DNA from: Lytechinus variegatus
Lineage: Eukaryota > Echinodermata > Echinoidea > Temnopleuroida > Toxopneustidae
Length of the DNA stretch: 64,000 nucleotides
Reading direction: 5' to 3'
NCBI RefSeq assembly: GCF_018143015.1
Contig: NC_054741.1
Location: 66,719,754-66,783,753, forward strand
Under the pieces are notes generated by a model that had not been told where the DNA came from, made no database searches, and saw nothing but the letters and a program-made list of their open reading frames with translations. Positions 1 through 12,000 of this stretch are shown piece by piece. The position numbers and the translations under genes were made by a program. Each line of letters starts with the position of its first letter. Positions within the stretch are counted from its first letter, which is position 1.

Positions 1-437
1 AAAGACCTTCAATGAAAAAGGTCTTCAATCATAAATAAAGGATTTCGTACCAGGAAAAAAAACAAAAAAGACCTTCAATGAAAAAGGTCTTCAATAATAA
101 ATAAAGGATTTCGTACCAGGAATAAAAAAACAAAAAAGACCTTCAATGAAAAAGGTCTTCAATCATAAATAAAGGATTTCGTACCAGGAATAAAAAACAA
201 AAAAGACCTTCAATGAAAAAGGTCTTCAATCATAAATAAAGGATTTCGTACCAGGAAAAAAAAACAAAAAAGACCTTCAATGAAAAAGGTCTTCAATCAT
301 AAATAAAGGATTTCGTACCAGGAATAAAAAACAAAAAAGACCTTCAATGAAAAAGGTCTTCAATCATAAATAAAGGATTTCGTACCAGGAATAAAAAACA
401 AAAAAGACCTTCAATGAAAAAGGTCTTCAATCGTACC
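1..437. repeat. 66-68 bp tandem repeat, about 6.5 copies
   Basis: Units begin near 4, 70, 138, 205, 272, 339 and 406. Each carries a short palindrome (AAGACCTT ... AAGGTCTT) followed by CATAAATAAAGGATTTCGTA and an A-rich tail. Units are nearly identical. The array looks like expansion of a segment seen once in the related element at 42030-42070. Confidence 0.9.
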
Positions 438-473
438 AGAAATAAATTTGACAAGCAAGCAAAAAAAAAAAAA

Positions 474-590
474 ATTCAAGCTCGTCAGGGGGGGGAATAG
501 GTATTCAAGCTCGTCAGGGGGGTGCAAAATAGGTATTCAAGCTCGTCAGGGGGGGGCAAATAAAAGGTTTTCAAGCTCGTCAGCGGGGGC
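474..590. repeat. About 32 bp minisatellite, 4 copies
   Basis: Units start TTCAAGCTCGTCAGGGGGG and are separated by AATAGGTA-like spacers. The same unit occurs twice in the element at 41969-42250. Confidence 0.85.
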
Positions 591-666
591 AGGGATACGT
601 CCTTTGCATGGGTTGTGACTCGTCAGGGGCAGACTGCCCCCCCCCCCACCCGTAGGTACGCTAGTG

Positions 667-2682
667 ATGGAGGCCTACATGCTATTAGTCCTGAATCGGA
701 TATTTTAGGACCACGTGATTTCTCTTTATTTGATTTTGTCGAATCTATAGGCTGAATGAGAACATACTGAACACAATAATTTCATGAACTAAAAAAAAAC
801 ATGCTAATAACTGAAATATCTGCAAGTATTCAGTGAGTACTACTACGACATGGGTACCGATACAGATTTTATCAGAGTAGTCATCAAAATATATTACAAT
901 CAATTGGCTGACATTACGCCTGGTATTCAAAAGATCATTACCAAATCAAATTAAATGAACATTAAATTTTCGAAAAATTACACTTTCTTCCGATAACCTA
1001 TACAAGACAAACCCTTTCAAAACATTAGTTTACTCAAATGCATTTTTACGTCCTAGTTAATACCAACCAAGCTAATTACAGCATTCACGATAACTAGATA
1101 GTTAGAAGCAAAGTTTTCGAATTTAAAATGATGTACTAACAAAAATGAGTACATTGAAGCAAAATAAAAACAAACACACACACCCACACAATCACGCACA
1201 AACTTCTTTTTGTCATTTGATAATAGGAAAATCACTTATCAGTAATTGTGAACGTGAGGATTTTGTGTTTGCAGTCTCGTATATTGATTATACCGGGCTC
1301 ATTTTTGACATGCATTGGTGGGTTTGTGTGTGTGTGTATTTTTTTAAATACAAACCATGAGTTTACAAGGCTTATATGAAACGTTTTGAAATGAGATGGG
1401 GACTTAATTGGCGTGATGGGAACGTCCCGGGTTGTAGACCCGGAAGGTCAGGAAGGTCATGTACAAACTCACATATCAACATATCCCACCCTACTCCATA
1501 CCCACAAAGTTACTAAAGTTAGCTCGGTAAAAAGAAATGTAACTTGGAAATCACACCATCACTCCTCGAAACCTTTTCTTTACGATGGGTGATCATCAAC
1601 TATGACTCAAAAAATACTTCAAATTTCCGCTGCTGTTGATCTGATTACATTCTTATGCGTCCATGATAAAAAAAAATATCAGGGATTCTTGCCTGTTGCG
1701 ACAAAACTATTTGAATGAAATAAGTCTATACATATCTTTGTGTTGTGAGAGTGAGCAAGTATCATCAGCAAAAAGTGGAGGAATTATTTTTAAATAACTT
1801 TGATGAATTTCAAAAACATTAGTCATACATTGTGATATAACTCCGTTAAACACTGCATATTTTATATATTATGTACATATTTCAAAAACAAGTTCAATAC
1901 TATCCCTCGAACGTATTGATTTATCAAATGGTATCATAGTCGAGTATCGAATATAAACGCACAAAGACAAAACTCTTCATAATAGTATTTACTGAGTTGA
2001 AAGCGCCCACAATTGTAGAGCAAAACTATCCTATCGAAATCCAAATTGCTAAGCATGCGGAGTAACATGAAATCATCCTATCTCTATTACGTTATTTTCT
2101 CAAGAATCTTTGAAAATCTTATGAATATGGGTTACCATATGACCCTTACCTTCATAGCTTAAACATTTACAATCGGCAATGTATGATTTTAGGCAAAAAA
2201 ATATATAAAAAAAAAACTGTTCCTAGAATTCACCATCACTTAATAATCTTGGGCAAGTTTTCGTTTGATTTAAAAAAAAATTATCAGGGACTAATGATAA
2301 TGGCCCTCAAGTTTCCCATTATATCTTTTATAGGCCCTATCACCTGATTAGAAAGAAAGGGACTTTGTTCTTAAATTATAAATCATTCTTCTCACCAGTT
2401 TCTATCAGTAAAAAATACAATATAACAAGTCATGATAACGTTTGACTGATTTTCTAAAGACTTTATGATATTTTATCAGTTTATTAATTACTGAAATAAT
2501 AAATCAATGAACAAATCAATGCATTAATTAATGACTTTTTGATAATTAAAGGTAGGTAATGGTAATAGATTTAACCGTATTTAAGTTGCATTTCAAAATT
2601 ATAATCAACTATTACCGGAAATGAGAATGATGTAAAAGTAGCGATTTTCACTATAAGATAAGACTAAAATGTGACCCTTTAA
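667..2682. other. 3' flank of gene 1, no gene seen
   Basis: AT-rich. From about 840 it is alignable with the 3' flank of gene 2 from about 37245 (TTTATCAGAGTA, TTCCGATAACCT, TTAGTTTACTCAAAT are shared), so the older duplication extends at least this far. A short CA/TG-rich tract lies near 1170-1200 and 1325-1340. No supported gene. Confidence 0.6.
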
Positions 2683-2887
2683 AGGTTAAGTCCACCCCAG
2701 GAAAACATTTATTTGAATAAAACGAGAAAAAACAAACAAGCATAACGCTGAAACTTTCATCAAAATCGGATGTAAAATAATAAAGTTGTGACTTTTTTCC
2801 AAGTTAGCTTATTTTTCAAAGATCAGTGATATGCACAACTCAGTGACATGCAAAAGATCAACATTTTGTTGGGGGTGGACTTGTCCT
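2683..2887. mobile_element. TTAA-flanked MITE in the gene 1 3' UTR
   Basis: 205 bases bounded by TTAA (2679-2682 and 2888-2891). Terminal inverted repeats are AGGTTAAGTCCACCCC and, on the other strand, AGGACAAGTCCACCCC. TTAA target duplication points to the piggyBac superfamily. Gene 2 has the unfilled site GACCCTTAAAGCG. On the minus strand the element offers AATAAA at 2713-2708, about 195 bases past the stop. Confidence 0.88.
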
Positions 2888-2905
2888 TTAAGCGTTCCCT
2901 CTCTT

Positions 2906-3049
2906 CTAATCTTGTATACCAAGGACTTCATATCTAAAGCCACAGTCTTGGTTCCATGTGAGTGGGTGAATTCTGACATATCGAGCTGTTATTGGTTGGT
3001 TGAACACAATAGTCACTGGAGTGTTAGTTTCGTAGTTTGCAGAAAAGAC
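2906..3049 (-). CDS. Gene 1 exon 9: discoidin domain 2, C-terminal end and stop
   Basis: It encodes VFSANYETNTPVTIVFNQPI, then TARYVRIHPLTWNQDCGFRY, EVLGIQD and TAG. Three codons shorter than in gene 2 (TWNQD against SWHRWNGD). A TTAA-flanked MITE begins 14 bases after the stop, so it forms the proximal 3' UTR. Confidence 0.92.
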   Translation of the reverse strand, partial: VFSANYETNTPVTIVFNQPITARYVRIHPLTWNQDCGFRYEVLGIQD

Positions 3050-6000
3050 CTGGTGATAAACAAAAATAGATTAAGATATTCGTATAATGATACGCATATT
3101 TTGACCCTCCCCACCTGTAAAGATAAATTACAATTTGCGAGTACCCCCAAGCGCAATCCCCCCCCCCCCCACACACACACACACATACACATTGTCTGTG
3201 GATACGAATTAAAATGCAATCCCTTTTGAAATAATAATACAAAAAACATTAATTGTTATTGCACTAACAAACCTTATTTTGTTTTCGGACAAAGAAACCT
3301 TCAGAATAACGAACATCACCGTTGTATCGTTTGAAAGTCAATATACCAGTACGGCCTTTTTCTGGTCTCGCTTTGAACTTTCACTTTGTAAACTTGTTTA
3401 GTGACATTATTATCATTCATACATGTATTACAATATCTAAGGATTATGGTTTCATTTAAGATTAAGGAAAGTGGGGACATGACGACGTACATAACTTTTG
3501 TTCACAGAATATTGCTGAAGTTTAAAATTCAATAGCTTGAAATAAAGATTTCCACATTTTGCTCTGTGAATTCTATTCCTTTTATTTAGATGTAATTTAT
3601 GTCAGCCCGTTGTAACACCCCCCCCCCCCCGTTGCTCCACAAATATTGTCATCCAGTACAAATTTTCACCAGCGACAATTTGTGCAAAAATCTGACGTCA
3701 CAAATTGTCACCCCTGCACAAAATGTGGCCTTGCGACAATAAGCCAGTATACGTAGTTCCATTCTACGCATAATCAGAAGATTCTGCCCTTGATCAGAGG
3801 AAGGTTATTGGTTTGCAAAGTGACATGGTGTTTTAAAATTTAACGAGATAAGCACCAACTTTGGTGTCTTGATTATTCATAAACTCTTTTGAATTGTGTT
3901 TTTCATTTACATCCAAAAAAAACAAAAATGTGTCCACAAACGACTTGTATTTCACAGTTTGCCAAGTACATTGTACAACATGCTATAATATGCATTCAAA
4001 GGAGAAATGCAACAAACACCTTCATGGAGTCTTCGTTGGTGTGCTATTCTAGTCACCTATTATAATTCAATGTCTTCATGTAAGGTATACATATGTTATA
4101 TCTTGCTTTGAAATCTGCCTATCATAATGAATGAAATGAAAGGTCATTTGACCAAATTTGTCCATGATGTAACTACGAACTGGTCTATTTGTGCTGCTCG
4201 TGCCGGTCTCAATTTTTGTGTCGGCATAGAGAAACACCGATCCACATATTGTCGCCCATTACAGAAATCAGACGGAATGGTTAATCGGCAATATCCATAT
4301 TAGTGGCGGATCCAGAGGGGGGCGCCCCGGGCGCGCGCCCCCCCCCCCCCTATTTTCGCCGGATTTTTTTTTTTTTTTTTGGATGGTTATATTTACTGGA
4401 TTGGTACAATGTAGTCAATTTCAAGGGCTAGATCTAGTCAAAACTATATTTTAACTTACGCTCATGGCCTTTGTGTTCGCACAAATGCACCTCTGTCATA
4501 CTGTATTGCAATTATGTAAATTCCGGAATTCCAGGGCGCGCAAGTCGATTGGTTGGAAAGTTGCACCACTTGTAATCGGGAGTTGCAGTGCAGTGACCAG
4601 TGTGAAGATGTTGGATTGGATATCATTTTTTCCCGAAATTTTGTGTTTTTTGTATCATGCGTTTGTCCGTCTTTATGGCAAATACATGTAAATTGTAAGT
4701 AACAGATCGCGAGAGAAAGTGTCAACGATGCGAATGATAATGTCTATCCCCGAGATTATTCTTCACTCAAAGATGAAGCCCTATATCGGGCGCCACGTGC
4801 GCAGCATTATCATTCTGCCTTGGTCATGTACGTTTTCACTGAAATGTATAGGTCAGACATATTTGTATTTAATGTAAACTAACTTTTACACTTTCTGGTA
4901 GATTCAGAGGCATATTATCCAGGGCGCCCCAACTAAGTTTCGCCGAAGCAATCATTCCAACGAATTATCAACGAGAATTGTTTAGTCGGACTAAACAATT
5001 CTCGTTTGAAACACACAATGTAAATACACAAATGACAATAAACAGAATGGATTATTCGGAACTTATCGATTACAAGTCTCAGTTTCGTATCATTTAAATT
5101 TGACGTTTCAATTATCACACGATGCAAGCAAGTGAAGAGCCTTTGCCAAATGTATGTTTTGAATGACCGCTTATACGGTGTGTGACTGCATGGAAACCAG
5201 CTCCTAAATGAGTCAGTATGTGTCTTTTATTCATGAAGTTACAGTGATTTAAGTGTGCATTTTTCTTCTAAAGGTGCTCTCAAAATACGACTTTTGGACA
5301 TGATTTTTTGAAAAAGTCCTTGCCGTGGGAGGGGGGTATCCCCCCTCCCACACCCTCCCCCGCTCGGTCGCTTCGCTCCCTCGCCGCTGGCGCCCCCCCT
5401 ATTTCCAAATTCTGGATCCGCCCCTGCATATTACGTCTCTGCGACGGAAAAAAGTATCGAATTCCCGATGAAAAAAAAATAAATACAATTTTGGGACTAT
5501 TTTGAGACGTATCTGCGACAAGTTTCCAAAATCGTCTCAAAACCGTCTCAAAGAAGTCCCAAACCGTCTCAAAGACGTTTTCGCGACGGGAAAAGTATTG
5601 GAAACGTCTCTGCGACGGAAACGAAAAGGATCGTATTCTTGACGGGAAAAAAAGTATTGGAGACGTCTCTGAGACAGATTTGGGACTATTTTGAGACGGT
5701 TTTTTGAGATTCACGAGACAAATGAAAATGACGTGGGGCCCCGGGAGGGGGTGGGCAATGGACCCAAAATGTAGTGTAGGTATGTGCCGCTGGCAAAACA
5801 AAAAACGGGGGCCTTGGAGCGGGCTTATTGTAAAAAGGAGAGTCCTCGGAACGGGCTTCGGAACTACAAATGTTTGTGAAAACAGGGGTCCTTGGAACGG
5901 GTCGCCTGTGTGTTAGTGGGTATGCATCCCTATGTAACGTGCATGCAGCTAGCCAGGCGGCACGGGCGCCGGGTGCGCTATAGCACAGAGGCGATGGTCG

Positions 6001-9000
6001 GACAGCGCTCTGTGGGCGCTTTTCACCATTGCAGCAGATCAGTACGGCCGGAGCGGCGTAACGGAAATTATGCCAAGCTTTGGAGCGGATTTCTTCTTTT
6101 TTCTCGATAAGACGAAAATGCTATGCTTTGGAGCGGCTTTCTTTGTTCTTTTTCTCAATCAGACAAAAATGATATGCATTGGAACGGAAATTTGAGTGTC
6201 ATTACGTCAAACCCCCGTTTGGAGAAAGACCACAGTTCAGATTGCAAACTGCGGTTCCAGACCCAAATTTTCATTTGGAATCTCACAAACATTTCCAAGC
6301 CCCGATAAACCCTTCTTTGCCAGGTAATCCCCGTTCACCTCCACAGGCCAGTAAATAAGCGTTGAGCCAAGGACGAAATAATAAACAAGAGCTGCTATTA
6401 CGTAAGACTTCTCTGCCTGTAGTAGGACCTTCGGAATGAAATTATTGTATTCAATATTTCATCACGTTTTCAAAGGCATGTTGTATTCAGAAATCCAATG
6501 TTAGTCCATTTTCCATTTCGAACGAAGAAAATCGACCTCGACATAAGGTAAGTAAGTAAATAACATGACAGCATGCTTTGCAGGGACCGCGATCGGGCTG
6601 TGTGTTATCTTCGGATTGAGGTCAAGAAACAGCTAGGTGTTTTGATACTTAAATATTATTGCTTGCTTGGGGCATGGATAGGTCCATGCTTGGGGCAGTG
6701 GGTTTGTCGTACTTGGAGAAGAGAATTGATTGAGGGATATTGGGGTATAGTGTTCTCAAATGGAGGTTTTTTGTCATGTAAAAATGGGGGTCCCCTCCGC
6801 GGCATATAACCACTACTATGCATTATCATACCGAGTGCCCCCCCCGTGGGGCCTCAGAAGACGTCTCTGCGACAAATTTCAAAATTGTCTTAAAACCGTT
6901 TAAAAGTAGTCCAAAATCCATCTCGGGCGTGAGATACCAACATCAGTTTCTCTCAAAGTGTTGTTTATTAACACATAGAAAGATACACAGTTTCTTGCGA
7001 ACTCTACATGACCTATATATTTTGTTTGTTTGTCAGTTTGTTTTGTGTCTGTGTTCATATAGAGAAGTAAGTTGAGTGTTAAGTAAAAAGGAGACGTTAT
7101 TTGTGGAGTCTTCTCCTCCACGAATTGTCTCCTAAATTAGAGAACAATTTGTGCAGGGGTGACAGGTCATTTTTTGCACAAATTGTCGCGGGGTGGCAAT
7201 TTTTGCTGGGTTGGTTATTTGTGGTGCAACATTCCCTTTAATGCGTATCATTTATATGTAACTCACATTTTGTTTGCATTGTGGTTCCAAAACGAATGTC
7301 CATATATAATCATCCAGGGAATAGGACACTTTCAAAGACGTTACCCATTGATGTTCCATGTGTCGCCCTTGTACAATAATACCGGTTATGAGAGAGGTTT
7401 GACCAACATCTATCTGAACAGTCAAAACATTCGCAGAAAAAATGAAATGAATTAACAAGTTTAAAAAACATATCTCAATATATACAGTGCGGATCAAAAA
7501 AAATTACACTTTCAAATAATTCTGTAAATTTTATTTTTGTAATATCCTGAAGTTTGTTTTATCACATTTAAACATGGGTACAGATCTCTTTAAGCAAAAA
7601 CGATTGTTGAAAAATATTTGCGCTTGAGTGACCACCACTTACTTTAGAAAAGTTCGTGAGAAATTGTTTTGCGCTGAACATGGAAACAGTTATGTTAATA
7701 AAATTAGGCATGAAGAACACATGGACTTTAGCAAGGAAGTTTAAATTGAAGTTATGTACACTTCATTGAGCGCCAGTGCACCCCCCCCCCCCCCGGCACA
7801 CACACAAAGACCATCGTGATGGTATCTGATTTACACTGAACTGTGATTCATATGAAATGCCTTCTGCTTGATTTTAAGTTTGCTAATCATTGTCAAGCTT
7901 GGAAAAAATGTGGAGAAACAAATATGAAATGAAATATGAAATGTGGTCCAACTTTAAATGAGGAAAATAGTGAAAGAATGAAGAAGGAAATGTTTGAAAT
8001 AAACTTTTGTTTACATTCGGTTTAATATGTCCTCAACTCCAGCTTGTATAAAAAGGTAAAGATTGTGCTTACCTCGGGAAAAATGTTAATATGGGTGGCA
8101 AAGTTGTTACAAAATATTTATGAATCTGTTTTATTTCAATTCGCTAAAAATGCAAAAGATATATATTAAAAATATACCACAGCCGGGTCAATTTGTTTTT
8201 GCTTTTTTTCTCGACATGGCGTAAAAATTAGTATTTCTGCGGAGTAAAACCCCCAAAATGGACAATACTCACTCAAGTGTAACATTCTGTCAAAAAATAC
8301 TTTCATTTGATAGATGAGACCCAAAACCAAAGAATATATGCGAAAAAATTGCCCCCACGTTGTATATTTTTAAAATTCCTAGGACATTTTCAAAATGTAA
8401 ACTTTTTTGTAAATACGCACTGTATTATCAGTAAACATGCAAATCAGTACTTGCTTGAAATAACAGGAAAGGAATTATAGTTGAACGATTAGCTTCATTC
8501 AAGTTACACATCACTATTTATGTTCAGGACAGCTCTCTTTTTTGTAAAATCCTGAAATCCCAGCAATGTTTAGAATCCCAAAATAAAAAACCATTGTTTA
8601 AAATCTCTTTCACCTCTCCAAGAGCAAATATAAGTCCATTTAGTAAACCAAATTGTGTTAAACATGTTGTCATGAAAAGTATCCCCAACAAAGTCGTTCA
8701 AATTTTACAGATCAAACCATGCACCTATTAGGTCAATGATCAAACGCACATCAAAAGGCGAAGAGAGAAGCAATGTCACATTGAAAATACATTTTATTTT
8801 ATTTATTTATTTGTCCTTTTTTTAGCAAAACCATTTAACCTTATCTTGTACTCTAGCAAGGTTGCATAGAGACAGGAATTTGATTTTATTCTTCACTGAG
8901 CAGAGCTTCTTTAATTTAGGTTGCCATCGATGACCATAGCTAATTGAAATAGTTACTTTTGTCCAGGGCAGTGGATTTTTCCATGCCGTGCTTGGATAGG

Positions 9001-12000
9001 TCCCTTTTGTCCCAGGCAGGGATCCATTCCTTTTGACCAGCTGCTTGGGATAGTTTAGGGCAAGGGTGTGTGTGCAGTAGTTTTCCATTAGGTTTTGGCA
9101 GACACCATTTTAACTTCGGTGAGCACACAGCTTATGTGCAGTTTTGAAGCCAGTAGAGAAATTACTATTTTTCCTTACCATTCTGAAGGCATATCTCTAG
9201 GCTTATTTTCTTTTGGAGCAGCCTTATTTTCCAGTTTGTGAGCTGCTAATCTTTATTACCTGCATGAGGTCAGAAAGCAGTATTTAAATCATTTTTTGAG
9301 CCTGTTTTGCTGAAAGTCATCGGTGAGTGTAAATGACTTTTCCATCCTTAAATTTTTGTTATACAAAAAGAAAAAGGAAGAAGAAAAATAACATGTATAA
9401 TATAATGTGATTTATTGTGATAGTTTTGTAGAAATCAATATACATTTTCTTGGGTTTATAGAGACTTTAATGTTGTTGAAAAGTTACATTTGAAGTTGAA
9501 GCTTATACTAGTTAGTAATCAAATGTTTTGAAAAACTGAGATAAATGTATGAAAATCAGACAAGTTTGAATTGGATTTAAATGTTATTTACAAATAAGAG
9601 AAGAAATATTTGTTTTAGGATATATTGTAGAAAAGGTTTTGGTTTATTTAAATTTTAGATGGTGCCAAGGTGGGACATAATTCCCTGACGACTTCTAGTC
9701 ATTGAAGCCGAGCATTTCCGAAAGTCGCGAAGGACCACGAGATTCCCCGAGATTCACCGAGAGTAAACGAACAAGAGATACCATTGATTTTGGTGACGTA
9801 TACACGTGATTGTTTGTCGAACTGAAGCAGGAATGATTAATAGAACTATGAACACTGATGAGAATGATAGTCCGATGGACATTAATTGTTAAGTTATTTT
9901 AGAAACTTGATTTTATAGAGGAACTTTCAACATAGGTTGCTTTTTATTTTTATCTCAGTCCTTGACTGATGTTGAATATAAATACTTGTGTTCGTGGATG
10001 GATCAATACAGGATCCTCACAGTTGATGTTAGTGTTGAGATGAGGCAAATGATGTTTAAGAGGAAAAGAAGACAGTTTTAGAAAGAAAACTCTGATGATA
10101 ACAGCGAAGTTGATTATATTTGAATTTATGATGTTTTTGGTGAAATGGTAAACTGCATGGAGTTCGCAGTGTTTTGAAAATGAAATGTTTAATATTGATA
10201 GGTGATTAGAACAAAGGGTCGAGAAGTTGGAGTTAAGTGTTATATTGATTATATTATATTTGAATGTGATTCAGGTTATGAGTGGATCAGTACAGGATCC
10301 TTCATAGAGTGAGTTGTGATATTGCAAAACAAACCAATTATTTTGAAGGTATGTTGAAGATAGACAAATGAAACTTTGAAACAGGTCGATCAAAGGTATA
10401 TTCAGTTGTAGAGATATTTATCAGTTTTGGGTGTCTCGAGACAAGGTAAATTTGAAGTGGAAATAAGTGATTTTTTTTTTTTTTTTTGGAGAATCTACAT
10501 TGTTTGTTTTTTTGTCCTGAATTTTATCAGTGAGAAACCATTTTTATTTCTAATTGGAAATCAAACAAAATTAACTGAAATAAATTGTAAATAATATCAT
10601 ACTGAATGGCACAAGTTTGACGTGAGTTTTATTTGAGTATATCCATGTGACAAAGCAATGTAAGGGAAACATAATTATGTCGAAAGTGGAAAATAGTATG
10701 ATGAAAATCTATTGTCTTTTTTAGCAAATCAGCAATAGCTCAGACTAGAGGTGGCAATTAACTTTTTTGATATATACAACATTTTTATGCTTTTTTGTTA
10801 ATTCGAGGGTGCTGATTTTAAGTCTGAATGATGTGACGTGCGAAAATTTGAGCCTTCTCCGTAAATTCTCCCTAAAATCCAATATGGCCACCAAATGAAT
10901 GGGAATCACATACTACATGCACTTTGACGATAAAATGCCTGTAATTCAGACGAAGTGAAATATTTTCTCAGAGAAAAAAAACATTGCCATAAAACAGTGC
11001 TCTTAACAATATGTGTAATTTTGTATGCCATATACGTGATGCTGAATTTTGACATTCAAAATGGCTGCCATAGGCCTCTTACTTTATTGTGTTTAATATC
11101 AATGAGGTCAAATGATTTTTAATTGCCTTGGCTATGAAATTATAACTGCTGTATCACTGAAAGATTTCTGAAAATCAGATTTACTATGAAATATATCCTT
11201 TTTCACTGTTCATGTGTTTCTTGCCATGTAGGTGAAAATTATGTATTTTGAAATTCCAAATGGCCGCAAAAGGCCCTATCTGTATTGCACAATGCAAATT
11301 GGTAAACAAATTATTTAAAAAAACACCTTTAAATACATGAAATTGTGATCTACGATTAAAATATAGAATGAAAACATGATTTCTGTCGAAATATTTTTTT
11401 CTACCATAAAGGTGATTAATGCAGTATTATGCCACTCAAATTGCCCGTCATCGGCCATATATTATGTACGATGTGAAAGGGGGCATATAATTTTTATAGA
11501 ATATATGACTTTGTCTGACTATATGAATGAATATAATAGTGCTCGATGAATGAATATTGTAGAGAGGCATACTTAATACATTTTCTCTTTCTTGCAGGTG
11601 ATGAATGAAATATTTTTTTATCATAGTTAGCACTGTTTATCCGTAAGATCCATGCATTTTGATGTATGAGTTAAATTCTGTCTGAAAACATTATTTCTAT
11701 ATAATATTTTGTCATAAGTTGTAAGTAGATGATAAAGGCTGTATTTTGACATTCAAAGTGGCCGACCTTAGACTCATACCCCTTCCATAAACCCAATTAT
11801 GCGGCTAATAGCAGCATAAAATGGTCGTAAAATCGGAGGAGGACCAGAGTTATCCGCATTATTTTGATGCTGCTATTATCCGCATAATAGCAGCATCGGG
11901 ACAAGATTTTGACTTTATGAACGCATTTCGAAAGTAATGCCGATAATTGCCATGGAGCGGTCACAAGGTCACCCTTTTCCAACGCAACCGCATCGGAGGG

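Larger units (their letters stand above)
1..666. mobile_element. Right part of a hAT-like MITE with expanded internal tandem repeats
   Basis: The right end reads CCCGTAGGTACGCTAGTG and matches the right end of the element at 41969-42250, as do the preceding CTCGTCAGGGGGGCAGACTG segments. The left end is outside the window. The body is almost entirely two tandem arrays. Confidence 0.7.
3631..7230. mobile_element. 3.6 kb inverted-repeat element in gene 1 intron 8, with nested insertions
   Basis: The ends are inverted copies about 100 bases long: GTTGCTCCACAAATA... on the left and TATTTGTGGTGCAAC on the right, both containing GACAATTTGTGCAAAAA and CACCCCTGCACAAA segments. The same intron in gene 2 reads straight across (CAGCCCGGAATACACCCTTT), so this whole block is an insertion. 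A hAT-like element sits inside. No transposase reading frame seen. Confidence 0.72.

Noticed and set aside
1-437. CRISPR-like array
   Set aside because: The units are contiguous, nearly identical throughout with no unique spacers, and lie in a eukaryotic transposon.
2831-3229. 132-codon plus-strand open frame
   Set aside because: It crosses the MITE and the antisense of gene 1 exon 9.
5280-5801. 173-codon minus-strand open frame
   Set aside because: It covers the end of a hAT-like element and the GTCTC motif field; the repeated RRF/ETV words come from the DNA repeat.
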